The notes: generated by a model from the letters alone, not told the origin. 64,000 nucleotides of DNA from Sphingomonas sp. G-3-2-10 (GCF_012927115.1 NZ_JABBFY010000001.1:2046001-2110000), one strand, 5' to 3'. Shown: positions 38,945 through 46,887, counted from the first letter of the stretch. Numbers and translations: made by a program.

Positions 38945-39658
38945 ATGGCAAAGCCGCATCCGGTCATCAGCCCGGAAGAACATCGCAAGCAGCAGGAAGC
39001 CTATGCGCGCCTGTCCGCTTCCACAGACGCGGCCATCAGCGCCGCGCTCGATGTCTTCAAACGCAATGGCGATGACGACGAACTCGAACAGGCGATGAAG
39101 GAAGCCAGCGAGCGCGTCGATCCGCCGCGCGGCCGCTTGCCCGAAGGCATGCCGGACCTGTCCGGCCTCGCGCCGGAGGATCATCCGCGCCTGTCGGGAG
39201 AAGGCTGGACGGTGGAGAAGCAGCGCGCCTTTCTCGTCCACCTCTCCGAAACCGGCTGCGTCGGCGATGCCTGTGCTCCGGTCGGCCTGTCGCGCCAGTC
39301 GGCCTATAAGCTGCGCCGCCGCGCGCCCAATTCGCTGTTCTCGATCGGCTGGGACGTCGCGATCCATATGGCGCGGCAGGCGATGCTCGACGAAGCGACC
39401 GAACGCGCGATTCAGGGGCGCGAGGTGCCGGTCTGGTATCAAGGCCAGCAGGTCGGCACACGCATTCTCCACAACGACCGGCTGCTGATGTTCCTGCTCG
39501 CCTGCCGCCGCGACGCGCTTCACCCCGCGCTCGACGCGCGCGAGATGACGCATCTCTTCCCGACGATGCTGCGCATGGTCGATACCATCCTCCCCCCGGC
39601 CTTCACTGCCGAGCGGATCGCGGAGCTGACCGGCCATGACGGGGCAGCGAAGCCCTAG
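38945..39658 (+). CDS. HTH-like protein of unknown function
   Basis: A 237-residue cytosolic protein. The start is ATG 38945 with GGGAGAG upstream; a GTG two codons earlier is in frame. Residues about 88-125 (WTVEKQRAFLVHLSETG, then CAPVGLSRQSAYKLRRR) look like the helix-turn-helix of small-terminase or transposase-type DNA-binding proteins. The C-terminal half (LFSIGWDVAIHMARQAMLDEA) is helical. No catalytic triad, so not an active transposase. Standalone. Confidence 0.78.
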   Translation: MAKPHPVISPEEHRKQQEAYARLSASTDAAISAALDVFKRNGDDDELEQAMKEASERVDPPRGRLPEGMPDLSGLAPEDHPRLSGEGWTVEKQRAFLVHLSETGCVGDACAPVGLSRQSAYKLRRRAPNSLFSIGWDVAIHMARQAMLDEATERAIQGREVPVWYQGQQVGTRILHNDRLLMFLLACRRDALHPALDAREMTHLFPTMLRMVDTILPPAFTAERIAELTGHDGAAKP

Positions 39659-39799
39659 GATCGCGGACTTCGGCGCCGGCTGGTTTTTCGCGATCTTGGT
39701 GTCAACCGTGTCAACCGCGAAGGGGCCGCAACGCCCTTCCCCGTCGTGCGTTCTCCGCTGCACGCGGCGTCACTCCGGCGTCCGCACAGGAGCTACGGC

Positions 39800-40186
39800 A
39801 TGGGCATCTTCGACAGCATCCGCGACGTGATTTTCGGCCATAGCCCGATCAATCCCGCGCCCGCGCCCGGTGCGGCCCCGGCGCCCGCGCCGGCCGCCGC
39901 GCCCTCGCCTGCGGCCCCCGCCGCCCCGGTCGATGTCGAGAATGTCCTGCTCGTCTTCGAGACGAAGCGCGGCAAGGCCGATCTCAACTGGCGCAGTTCG
40001 ATCGTCGATCTGATGAAGCTGCTCGGCCTCGATTCCAGCCTGGAGAACCGCAAGGCGCTCGCCACCGAGCTCGGCTATACCGGCGCGAAGGACGGCTCGG
40101 CGGAAATGAACATCTGGCTCCACAAGGCCGTGATGCGCGAGCTGGAGAAGAGCGGCGGGACCGTACCGGCGGCGCTCAAGGATTAG
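39800..40186 (+). CDS. DUF3597 domain protein
   Basis: A 128-residue protein. The N-terminal MGIFDSIRDVIFGH is followed by an Ala/Pro linker (about 18-50). The DUF3597 domain, about 50-125, has LNWRSSIVDLMKLLGLDSSLENR and ATELGYTG near its middle. ATG 39800 with CAGGAG upstream; in-frame codons further up have no ribosome site. The family is small and helical, without assigned activity. Confidence 0.88.
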   Translation: MGIFDSIRDVIFGHSPINPAPAPGAAPAPAPAAAPSPAAPAAPVDVENVLLVFETKRGKADLNWRSSIVDLMKLLGLDSSLENRKALATELGYTGAKDGSAEMNIWLHKAVMRELEKSGGTVPAALKD

Positions 40187-40285
40187 GGGCCCGCGGCGCA
40201 AACTACGTAGAATTACGTTAATGCCGCGGATACCTGATCTTCAGCCTTTTGCAGCAGACCGGTCGCCTCGCTTCCGGAGGTCTCA

Positions 40286-41317
40286 ATGCTGTCCCGTCTG
40301 CGCTCCCGCAAAAGCGAGGGCTTTGTCGAACCTTCCACACCCGGCGATCCCGGCGCCGAAACGCTTGCCTTCCTCCTGGCGCAGGGCCTGCCCACCACCC
40401 CGCGCTACTATGCGCTTGCCCATGCCTCGCTCGCCGATCGCTCCAGCATCGAGGCGCATTCGGTCGCCGAGGCGATGCACGCCACCGGCCGCCTCTCGCT
40501 CGAAGCCGCCGAAGCCATCCTCGCCCGGATCAGCCCCGCGCCGCCCGCCGCTGCCGAGCTGCAGGCCGCCGAGGAGCATGAACGCCTCCGCCATCAGACG
40601 CTCCACCTCGCCGATCTCGCCGCCACCGCGACGGCCGCCACCAACCAGTTCGGCCGCGATCTCTCCGCCGGGCTCAGCGATCTGGAAAGCGACGGCCGCT
40701 CGGTCCTCGCCCTTGTCTCGTCGATGGTCGAGCGCACCCGCAGCACCGAGCAGCAGCTTGCCGCTGCGGTCCAGCAGATCGAGCAGCTCCGCGACGAAGT
40801 CGCCGAGGCGCGCAACGATGCGATGCGCGACGAGCTGACCGGGCTGCTCAACCGCCGCGGCATCCTCGATCATCTCGCCGGCCTGGGTGGCCATGCCGTC
40901 CGCACCCTGGCCATCTGCGATATCGACAAGTTCAAGGCGATCAACGACGGCCACGGCCATGAAGTCGGCGATCGCGTGCTCAAGGTGGTAGCCGCCGCGC
41001 TGGCGCAGGGCTGCGCGCCGCATCTCGTCGGCCGCTGGGGCGGCGAGGAGTTCATCGTCCTGCTCGACGAACCCGATCCGGCCCGCGCGGCGGAGATCGT
41101 CGACGATGTCCGCGAAGAACTGTCGCGCCGCACGCTGCGCGTCCGCGAGACGGGCAAGTCACTGGGTACCGTAACTTTTTCCGCCGGTCTCTCCGCCTTC
41201 GCCGGCGCGCCGCTGGATCCCGCGCTGCGCATCGCCGACGCCTTGCTCTATCAGGCAAAATTGTCCGGCCGGAACAAGGTCCTGATCGAGCTGCCGCCCG
41301 CCGCGCGCGCCGCCTGA
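40286..41317 (+). CDS. GGDEF-domain diguanylate cyclase
   Basis: Expected to make cyclic di-GMP from two GTP; 343 residues. The C-terminal GGDEF domain (about 165-335) has RDELTGLLNRRGI, the Mg2+ Asp in AICDIDKFKAIND and the active-site loop GRWGGEEFIVLL. No RxxD inhibitory site is obvious just upstream of GGEEF. The N-terminal region (about 1-160) is soluble and helical with a coiled coil (STEQQLAAAVQQIEQLRDE) that could drive dimerisation. No TM or known sensor domain. Confidence 0.95.
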   Translation: MLSRLRSRKSEGFVEPSTPGDPGAETLAFLLAQGLPTTPRYYALAHASLADRSSIEAHSVAEAMHATGRLSLEAAEAILARISPAPPAAAELQAAEEHERLRHQTLHLADLAATATAATNQFGRDLSAGLSDLESDGRSVLALVSSMVERTRSTEQQLAAAVQQIEQLRDEVAEARNDAMRDELTGLLNRRGILDHLAGLGGHAVRTLAICDIDKFKAINDGHGHEVGDRVLKVVAAALAQGCAPHLVGRWGGEEFIVLLDEPDPARAAEIVDDVREELSRRTLRVRETGKSLGTVTFSAGLSAFAGAPLDPALRIADALLYQAKLSGRNKVLIELPPAARAA

Positions 41318-41476
41318 TTTGCTATTCCGGGCCATCGCGCCCATATGACGGCAGCTACCAGTCGCATATCGACGGTCTTCGGCGCTTTGCGGCTCCCTCT
41401 TCCTTCTTTCCCTGCCCCTCGCAGCAACACGAGGGCTCCCGCATTCGGGGTCCCGACAAGAAAGAAGGAAAATCAA

Positions 41477-41689
41477 ATGGCTATCACTGGCACCGTCAAG
41501 TTCTTCAACGCCGACAAGGGCTATGGCTTCATCTCGCCGGAGACCGGTGGGCAGGACGCGTTCGTGCACATCACGGCCGTCGAGCGCGCCGGCATGGCGA
41601 CGCTGAACCAGAACCAGCGCGTCACCTATGAGCTCGAGGAAGACCGTCGCGGCAAGATGGCCGCGGTCAACCTTCAGGCGGCTGACTAA
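41477..41689 (+). CDS. cspA: Cold-shock protein
   Basis: A 70-residue OB-fold nucleic-acid chaperone. RNP-1 is KGYGFI (15-20) and RNP-2 DAFVHI (28-33). The start at 41477 has GAAGGAAAA upstream. The preceding gap of about 160 bases would be the 5' leader, long enough for the usual thermoregulated structure, though I see no clear cold-box. Confidence 0.96.
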   Translation: MAITGTVKFFNADKGYGFISPETGGQDAFVHITAVERAGMATLNQNQRVTYELEEDRRGKMAAVNLQAAD

Positions 41690-41751
41690 CGCTATCCGGT
41701 AGCGCGCGCTCCATTGCGGGCGCGCGCCGCCACTTCAGGAGATCGCGGCCG

Positions 41752-41958
41752 ATGGCCAGCAACACCCTCACCTATCGCGATCATGCCGCGAAGGCCCGCG
41801 CCGACGCGGACGAAGCCACGCTCGACAATGTCCGCGAACGCTGCCTCCGCGCCGAAGCCGCATGGCTCGACATGGCCGAGCGCCAGGAGCGCGTCGACGC
41901 TGCCCGCGCCGTCCGTGAAGCGCCCAAGACGCCCCAGCTCGTGACCGAGGCCGGGTAG
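41752..41958 (+). CDS. Small charged cytosolic protein
   Basis: A 68-residue helical protein (MASNTLTYRDHAAKARADAD, then RCLRAEAAWLDMAERQERVD). CAGGAG precedes ATG 41752. It ends at an amber TAG (41956-41958), after which the same frame continues open for 54 codons with a hydrophobic helix. See the next entry. Function unknown. Confidence 0.7.
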   Translation: MASNTLTYRDHAAKARADADEATLDNVRERCLRAEAAWLDMAERQERVDAARAVREAPKTPQLVTEAG

Positions 41959-42123
41959 ATCGAGCATCCGTTCGTCCTTGCCGCTGCGCTGATCGCCCTT
42001 GCCGGTCTCGGCGCTCTTGTGACCCTTGCCACGATCCGCCTCCGCCGCCGCAGCGATCACGCGCTGCGTGACGGCAGCCGGCCGATCCGCCGCGCCGATG
42101 CCTGGCTCTGGCGCGGCCGCTAA
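41959..42123 (+). pseudogene. In-frame TM extension behind an amber codon
   Basis: 54 codons in the same frame as the preceding gene, directly after TAG, ending at TAA 42121-42123. It encodes a convincing TM helix (FVLAAALIALAGLGALVTLATI) and then a basic tail (RLRRRSDHALRDGSRP). There is no ATG, GTG or TTG at its beginning. Either a nonsense mutation split a membrane protein, amber read-through occurs, or this is a separate ORF starting at an internal CTG or GTG. Confidence 0.45.
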
Positions 42124-42186
42124 GGGGGAACACCCCGACGTCCGGCCCGTTGATGAAGCATCCCTTCGCAACAACGGAGCCTCCCA

Positions 42187-42579
42187 ATGGCCACAGCAAA
42201 ACCCGCCAGTTCCGCAAAACCGCGCACCGCCAAACCCACCAGGAAGCGCACCGCCGCGCGCAAGGCAGCTCCGGCACCCGCCGCTCGTACCGCTTCGAAA
42301 GCGCTCGGCATTTTCTCGCTCGGCGCCGCGGCAGTGGCGATCGGTGCCGCAATCTACGGTGTCGCTCGCCAGATACTGACGCCGTCCGAAGGCCATGCCG
42401 CCCCCGATCTCGCGCTCGACCAGCCGCGTCCTGGCGCGGACGATCGCGCTCCGGCGGCATTCCGGCCCGATCCCACCGCGCCCGTATCGGTCGCCGAACG
42501 CGAGAGCCTGCGCCCGGCCACCGGCCCGGTTCCCACGTTGGTCCGCGACGAAGGCGTCCTGCCCGACACGGTTCATTAA
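42187..42579 (+). CDS. Lys/Ala-rich single-pass membrane protein
   Basis: A 130-residue protein. The N-terminal 38 residues are histone-tail-like (KPRTAKPTRKRTAARKAAP). One TM segment follows (about 40-62, LGIFSLGAAAVAIGAAIYGV), then a proline-rich acidic region. The orientation by positive-inside rule puts the basic tail in the cytosol, where it could touch nucleic acid. No known family. Confidence 0.7.
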   Translation: MATAKPASSAKPRTAKPTRKRTAARKAAPAPAARTASKALGIFSLGAAAVAIGAAIYGVARQILTPSEGHAAPDLALDQPRPGADDRAPAAFRPDPTAPVSVAERESLRPATGPVPTLVRDEGVLPDTVH

Positions 42580-42647
42580 GCTCCGCACGCAACCAACCGC
42601 GCCGTCACGCATTCCGCCTCTATCCCAAAGGCTTCAGGAGAGAGACG

Positions 42648-43061
42648 ATGCGTATCTTGACCCTCGGCGCGGTCGCTGCGGCTGCGCTGGCGACGACTGC
42701 GTGCAGCTATGACGACGGCCGCCCCGGCTATGCCGGTCGCGGCTATTCCAGCTACGACTGGAACCGGCCGGACCCCGCATATGGCGGCTATCATGCCGAT
42801 CGCTATTATCGCGAGGACAACAACCGCTATCGCGAACGCCGCCTCAGCCGCAACGATCGCGTCTATCGCGGACAGGACGGCCGCTATTATTGCCGCCGGT
42901 CGGACGGCACCACCGGCCTGATCGTCGGCGGTATCGCTGGCGGACTGCTTGGCGCGGCCATCGCTCCGGGCGGTTCCGAGACGCTGGGCGCGTTGCTCGG
43001 CGCAGCAGGCGGTGCGGCGCTCGGCGCGTCCGTCGAGCGTGGCGAGGCCCGCTGCCGGTAA
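42648..43061 (+). CDS. Glycine-zipper 2TM lipoprotein, paralogue B
   Basis: A 137-residue lipoprotein with lipobox LATTAC (about 14-19). A Tyr/Arg/Asp-rich middle is followed by YYCRRSDGTTGLIVGG and two glycine-zipper helices (GIAGGLLGAAIAPGG and LLGAAGGAALGASV), then a Cys-Arg end. Same hinge as paralogues at 17606 and 48180, but lipid-anchored where those have a plain signal peptide. AGGAGAGAG precedes ATG 42648. Confidence 0.85.
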   Translation: MRILTLGAVAAAALATTACSYDDGRPGYAGRGYSSYDWNRPDPAYGGYHADRYYREDNNRYRERRLSRNDRVYRGQDGRYYCRRSDGTTGLIVGGIAGGLLGAAIAPGGSETLGALLGAAGGAALGASVERGEARCR

Positions 43062-43142
43062 GGCTCGGCCGCTAATACCTTAGGATGCCTTCCGCTGGGG
43101 CGTCGCCGTTCCTAGATCGGGGGCCCCCAGCAGGAGGTTTCA

Positions 43143-43571
43143 ATGACGACGCGCACCGCGACTGCCCGCTACGACGGCTTCGGCAAAGAAGGCAAAGGCC
43201 ATATCACCACTCAGTCCGGGGTGATGACCGACCAATATTACGGCTTCAACACCCGGTTCGAGGACGGCAAGGGCACCAACCCCGAAGAACTGATCGCCGC
43301 GGCCCATGCCGGCTGCTTCACGATGGCCCTCAGCTTCGCGCTCGCCCGCGCCGGTTTCTCCGAAGGGTCGCTGGAGACGAAGGCCGCGGTCAAGCTGGAG
43401 CAGGACGGCGAAGGCGGGTTCACCATCACCCGCTCCGATCTCACGCTCAACGCCAGCGTTCCCGGTCTCTCGCAGGGACAGTTTCAGGCACTGGCCGACG
43501 GTGCGCACGCAAATTGCCCGGTCTCGAAACTGCTCAAGGCAGAGAGCAATCTGGACGCTACGCTAGGTTGA
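43143..43571 (+). CDS. osmC: OsmC-family peroxiredoxin
   Basis: Reduces organic hydroperoxides; 142 residues. The two redox cysteines are in HAGCFTMALSFAL (about 56-68) and HANCPVSKLL (about 121-130), at usual spacing. CAGGAGG precedes ATG 43143. Its stop overlaps the convergent membrane gene by 14 bases. Confidence 0.95.
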   Translation: MTTRTATARYDGFGKEGKGHITTQSGVMTDQYYGFNTRFEDGKGTNPEELIAAAHAGCFTMALSFALARAGFSEGSLETKAAVKLEQDGEGGFTITRSDLTLNASVPGLSQGQFQALADGAHANCPVSKLLKAESNLDATLG

Positions 43572-44121
43572 GAACCGGCAGCAGCGAGAACCAGAAGTAA
43601 AAGGCCAGCATCGCCGTGAGCAGTGCGCCGGTCGCCCAGTGGGGTTTCACCAGCGCCGACGCCAGCATCACGGCGAGCAGCCCGCCATTGGTGGCGAAGA
43701 AGAAGGTCAGGTCCATCCCGGGCGGCAGGATCGAGAATACAGCCGTGGTGGCCATCAGGTTCGACGCGAAAATGCCGCCCAGCACCTGCCGTTTATGCGC
43801 CGCGGCCCAGCTATCGAAATCGGGCCAGTCCTCGGGCTTGTCGGGAAACACCATCGATGCCGCGAAATAATAGAGCCCGCTGATGCTCAAGCCGAGCAAC
43901 AGCACCGCATAATTGGCCGGAATCTTTTCCCGCAGCTGCCACGCTATGCTCCAGAACGACGTCAGGTCGACCATCACGAACAGGCCAAGCAGCGGCACCA
44001 GCCACCCGATCCGCACCTTGCCGCGCAGCTTGACGGTCTTCACCAGCCCCGAGAGCACCTCCACCAGGCTGAAACCCAGCACCAGCCCGAACAGCGAGAA
44101 AACGAATTCGAATGCGCTCAT
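43558..44121 (-). CDS. Multi-pass membrane protein of unknown function
   Basis: A 187-residue integral membrane protein with about five TM segments (about 5-25, 39-60, 70-91, 112-131 and 150-184). FSLFGLVLGFSLVEVLSGLV and a WPDFDSWAAAHKRQVLGG loop are its landmarks. No known family recognised. Convergent and overlapping with osmC. Confidence 0.8.
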   Translation of the reverse strand: MSAFEFVFSLFGLVLGFSLVEVLSGLVKTVKLRGKVRIGWLVPLLGLFVMVDLTSFWSIAWQLREKIPANYAVLLLGLSISGLYYFAASMVFPDKPEDWPDFDSWAAAHKRQVLGGIFASNLMATTAVFSILPPGMDLTFFFATNGGLLAVMLASALVKPHWATGALLTAMLAFYFWFSLLPVLNLA

Positions 44122-44198
44122 GCGTTCAGCCTGCCTGCAAATTCAATCGATCCGCAAGTGGCCACAGCCGTTTGACGAGCGAAAGCGCCGATCGCCGC

Positions 44199-44630
44199 TT
44201 ACCGCCCGGCCTGCCGCTTCAACATGAGCATCAGCATCAGGGTCGATAAGGCAAAGCTGGTGAACCCGAGCAGGGCCGCTTCCATGTTACCGGTGAAAAT
44301 AAACACCAGCATCTCCAGCCAAACCACGCGATTGACGATTACCAGTCGCATGTCGCCATAGCGGGAGGAGAAGAGGCTTCCGCGCCACGACAACTCGCGC
44401 TCGCGCGCTTCGGCATTCGCGTTGAATGCACTCACCGCGCGGCGGGTCGGCGCATCGAGCAGCGCGACGACGAAGAGGATCGCGGCCAATCCGCCGAGCA
44501 CTGTCGCGGCAGGAAGAAGCAACCCGGCTACGGTCCCCGGCGTCAGGATCGCGAACAGGCCCATCATCGCGCCCGCCCCGGCGCCCAGAAGCGCGGGCCA
44601 GAAGAACCAGTCCGTCCAACGATCGATCAT
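44199..44630 (-). CDS. Four-TM membrane protein
   Basis: A 143-residue membrane protein. Two TM segments (about 10-30 and 33-58), a basic cytosolic loop (about 64-90), then two more (about 97-115 and 118-137, the last Met/Leu-rich). No family recognised. It follows the iron-permease-like gene by 48 bases on the same strand and is probably co-transcribed. Confidence 0.78.
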   Translation of the reverse strand: MIDRWTDWFFWPALLGAGAGAMMGLFAILTPGTVAGLLLPAATVLGGLAAILFVVALLDAPTRRAVSAFNANAEARERELSWRGSLFSSRYGDMRLVIVNRVVWLEMLVFIFTGNMEAALLGFTSFALSTLMLMLMLKRQAGR

Positions 44631-44678
44631 CGGGTCGCCATAGGAAGGGGCGCGCGCTCGGTCTGTAATGCCGACGGA

Positions 44679-45080
44679 TCAGCGCCGCTCGAGCAGCCGC
44701 TGCAAGCCCTCGTGCCGCGCCGCATCGCCCTGCCCGCAATCGCGCTCCAGATTGGCGCGGATCAGTTCGATCTCGTCTTCCATCAGATGCTCGATGCCGA
44801 TGAATTCGTTGCGGCCGTGACTCATGGCGCGGATGATCTCGTCCAGCTTGGCCTGGATCGCCGCCGCGTCGCGATTCTGCGCATTCTGGATCAGGAACAC
44901 CATCAGGAAGGTGACGATCGTCGTGCCGGTGTTGATCACCAGCTGCCAGGTATCGGAATAGTCGAAGATCGGCCCGGTCAGGCCCCAGACGGCGACCACC
45001 GCCACCGCCAGCACGAATGCAGGCGGGCGTCCGGCCCAACCGGCGACGGCTTGTGCGAAATGTTCGAACGCGCGCCGCAT
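44679..45080 (-). CDS. Low-affinity iron permease family protein
   Basis: A 133-residue member of the Iron_permease family (PF04120-like). Two TM segments (about 18-36 and 48-66) surround the signature DYSDTWQLVINTGTTIVTFLMVF and FLIQNAQNRDAAAIQAKLDE. The C-terminal helix is charged. Transport activity is not shown for most bacterial members, so iron is a family label only. Confidence 0.88.
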   Translation of the reverse strand: MRRAFEHFAQAVAGWAGRPPAFVLAVAVVAVWGLTGPIFDYSDTWQLVINTGTTIVTFLMVFLIQNAQNRDAAAIQAKLDEIIRAMSHGRNEFIGIEHLMEDEIELIRANLERDCGQGDAARHEGLQRLLERR

Positions 45081-45246
45081 CGGTGCCTCCCTTCAGAATT
45101 CCACCGTGCCTAGCGAAGCTTGGCGGCGGCGTCACGAGATTCGGTCCGCGGATGGGAATACGCAGACAGAACAGCCGGACATCCTGAGGGGAGGCAACCG
45201 GGGCGCGGGGCGCCAGCTCAATTCTAAGCAGAATTTTAAGCATAGC

Positions 45247-45276
45247 AAAAGGGGGCCAGCATTTCTGCCAGCCCCC
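45247..45276 (-). terminator. Strong minus-strand intrinsic terminator with no CDS in front
   Basis: On the minus strand, GGGGGCTGGCA-GAAA-TGCTGGCCCCC forms an 11-bp stem (two wobbles) with a GAAA loop, followed at once by TTTTGC. The nearest upstream minus-strand CDS ends 540 bases away at 45818, so it should close an independent non-coding transcript. Confidence 0.75.
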
Positions 45277-45760
45277 ATGTCACCGGACTTCAGCGCTTCG
45301 ATCCCGAAGGACCTACCTGCCTGGTTTCGGCGGCATGCTCCACCCGCGCCGGCAAGGGCATGCGGGCTTTGCGTCGATTACCCTGTCCGGGTTTCACTAT
45401 CCGCAAGCGGATGGCTCCACACCTTTCCTGATAACCCGCTTCGCTGGTGCCGAGGCAACACCGAAGCCTTGCTGGACACTTGACCCGATCCGATCCTTCG
45501 CTTCCGAACCCCTTTCGAGGCCTTCCGCTCGACGCTTCCGGATCCTCTTGCGAGGCCCTTCCGCTGGTCGCTTCCGAACGCCTCTCGACGTTCCTCCGCG
45601 TCCGATCCATCGGAGCATCCCCGGATCGTCTTTCTGTGGTTTCCCGAAGGCACCTTCAGTCTCTCGATCCGTTGTAAGTCGTTGGCTTTGCTTCGGTTTC
45701 CCTCGGCGCCACCGCCTCCTTACAGTTATGAAGGTGTCACTGAATCGGGGGTTCGTGAAG
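45277..45760 (-). ncRNA. Candidate structured non-coding RNA
   Basis: A roughly 500-base gap with no credible CDS. On the minus strand it contains hairpins closed by very stable tetraloops: CCTC-GCAA-GAGG (45544-45555), CCTC-GAAA-GGGG (45509-45520), ATCCG-CTTG-CGGAT (45399-45412) and GGTCC-TTCG-GGATC (45300-45313). It ends in a strong intrinsic terminator. A TTGACG hexamer at 45761-45766 could be a -35 element, but no good -10 is seen. I could not match it to tmRNA, RNase P, SRP or 6S RNA landmarks. The 5' end is not known. Confidence 0.45.
45499..45602. repeat. Three imperfect 34-36-base tandem repeats
   Basis: Units start at 45499, 45533 and 45569, each beginning CGCTTCCGRAYCC or a close variant; the first two continue with a GAGGCC...TTCCGCT block. 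They lie inside the putative RNA and supply two of its tetraloop hairpins. Confidence 0.65.
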
Positions 45761-45781
45761 CGTCAAAACACCGCAAGGGCC

Positions 45782-45808
45782 TGTTGATAACGTGGATAAT
45801 GTGGACAA
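45782..45808. promoter_or_regulatory. Three contiguous DnaA-box-like 9-mers
   Basis: TGTTGATAA, CGTGGATAA and TGTGGACAA follow one another without a gap. Each differs by one base from TGTGGATAA, the complement of the DnaA box TTATCCACA. They lie just outside the cupin gene and at the 5' side of the putative RNA. Could be a DnaA-controlled promoter or part of an origin; no A+T-rich unwinding element is obvious. Confidence 0.55.
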
Positions 45809-45817
45809 GTCGGGCGA

Positions 45818-46249
45818 CTATCGCGAATCGGGAGACCATCCCGGTGGCGCCAGTTCGAATCCCGAAAATTCGAATCCGGGCACGACGACGCAACTCACCA
45901 GCGCCCAGCCGGACCGCGCCTCGGCGGCCTGCCAGCGACTCGCTGGCACCAGGCACTGGGGCTGGTAGCCGCGCATCACATCCCCGCCAAGGGTAACATC
46001 GGCGATCGCGCCATTTTCCTGTTCGATCCGCACGGTGACCGGCGAACCGGCGTGCCAGAACCAGAGTTCGGCCGCGTCGACCCGGTGCCAATGCGAGCGC
46101 TGACCCGTCTCAAGAAGGAACAGGATCGCCGTTCCGCCCGCGCGAATTCCTTCGGGCGCACCGGCGCGCCACGTCTCGCGATACCATCCGCCTTCCGGAT
46201 GGCGCGCGAGTTCCAGTTCGGCGATCAGCGCCGCAGCTTCTTCATTCAT
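45818..46249 (-). CDS. Cupin-superfamily protein (DUF985)
   Basis: A 143-residue single-domain cupin. RHPEGGWYRETWRA and SHWHRVDAAELWFWHAGSP carry the conserved His and Glu positions, and the second cupin motif is near GYQPQCLVPASRWQ. The family is probably sugar- or metabolite-binding, without assigned reaction. Its ATG overlaps the stop of the histone-like gene (TGATG), so the two are translationally coupled. Confidence 0.9.
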   Translation of the reverse strand: MNEEAAALIAELELARHPEGGWYRETWRAGAPEGIRAGGTAILFLLETGQRSHWHRVDAAELWFWHAGSPVTVRIEQENGAIADVTLGGDVMRGYQPQCLVPASRWQAAEARSGWALVSCVVVPGFEFSGFELAPPGWSPDSR

Positions 46250-46887
46250 CAGCTGGTCTTGGGCGCTGCCTTGGGTGCGGCGGGCTTTTTGGCGGCAGGC
46301 TTATTCGCCGCAGCCTTGGGGGCCGTGGCCTTGGCCGGAGCCTTGGCAGCCGCAGCGGGCTTCTCCGCCGCTGCCTTCTTCACCGCCGGGGCCTTTGGCG
46401 CGGCGGCGGGCTTTTCAGCCGCAGGCTTCGCGTTCGCCTTGGGCGCGGGCGCCTTCTTTGCCGCGGGGGCCTTGGCAGGTGCCGCCTTCGCAGCCGGCTT
46501 GGCCGCTTCGGCCTTTGCAGGAGTGGTCTTTGGGGCCGCCGGCTTCCTCGCGGCAGGCGCCTTCTTCGCCGCCGGGGCCTTGGCCGGTGCAGCCGGGGCA
46601 CTCACCGCAGCCGCCACTTCGCTGGCCTGCGCCGCGACGCCCGCCGCCGCTTCGGCGACCTCACCGGCCTTCTTGCCGGCGCGATCCTTGGCCTTGGCAG
46701 CCGCTTCGCGCAGCTTGGGATTGGTCCCCAGCTTCGCTGCCAGCGCCACCAATCCTGCCGCGATCACGTCGGCGACCAGCGGATGCTTGGCCAGTTTGAC
46801 CAGATTCGGTCCCTGATCGCGCAGCGCCTTGGGCAGCTTGATGCCGTTGAAGTATTTCGACGTATTCTTGTCCTTCTTTGCGGCCAT
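46249..46887 (-). CDS. Histone H1-like Lys/Ala/Pro-rich protein
   Basis: A 212-residue protein. The start at 46887 (MAAKKDKNTSKYFNG) has TGGAGA upstream; the frame extends further without support. Residues 1-100 are helical and may be folded (LPKALRDQGPNLVKLAKHP). From about 105 to the end it is repeats of AAKKAPA/KPAA type, as in eukaryotic H1 tails and bacterial histone-like proteins. Likely binds DNA non-specifically. Coupled to the cupin gene by a one-base stop/start overlap. Confidence 0.85.
   Translation of the reverse strand: MAAKKDKNTSKYFNGIKLPKALRDQGPNLVKLAKHPLVADVIAAGLVALAAKLGTNPKLREAAAKAKDRAGKKAGEVAEAAAGVAAQASEVAAAVSAPAAPAKAPAAKKAPAARKPAAPKTTPAKAEAAKPAAKAAPAKAPAAKKAPAPKANAKPAAEKPAAAPKAPAVKKAAAEKPAAAAKAPAKATAPKAAANKPAAKKPAAPKAAPKTS

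Noticed and set aside
45106..45787. Several 70-150-codon ORFs on both strands of the gap before the cupin gene
   Set aside because: No ribosome sites, no signal or domain, Arg/Ser-rich composition as expected for translated structured RNA.
45240..45817. tmRNA, RNase P RNA, SRP RNA or 6S RNA
   Set aside because: Looked for CCA-ending tRNA-like arms with a tag ORF, the GAGGAAAGTCC motif, the GGTCAGG..GGAAGGAAGCAGC motif and a 6S bubble; none found.
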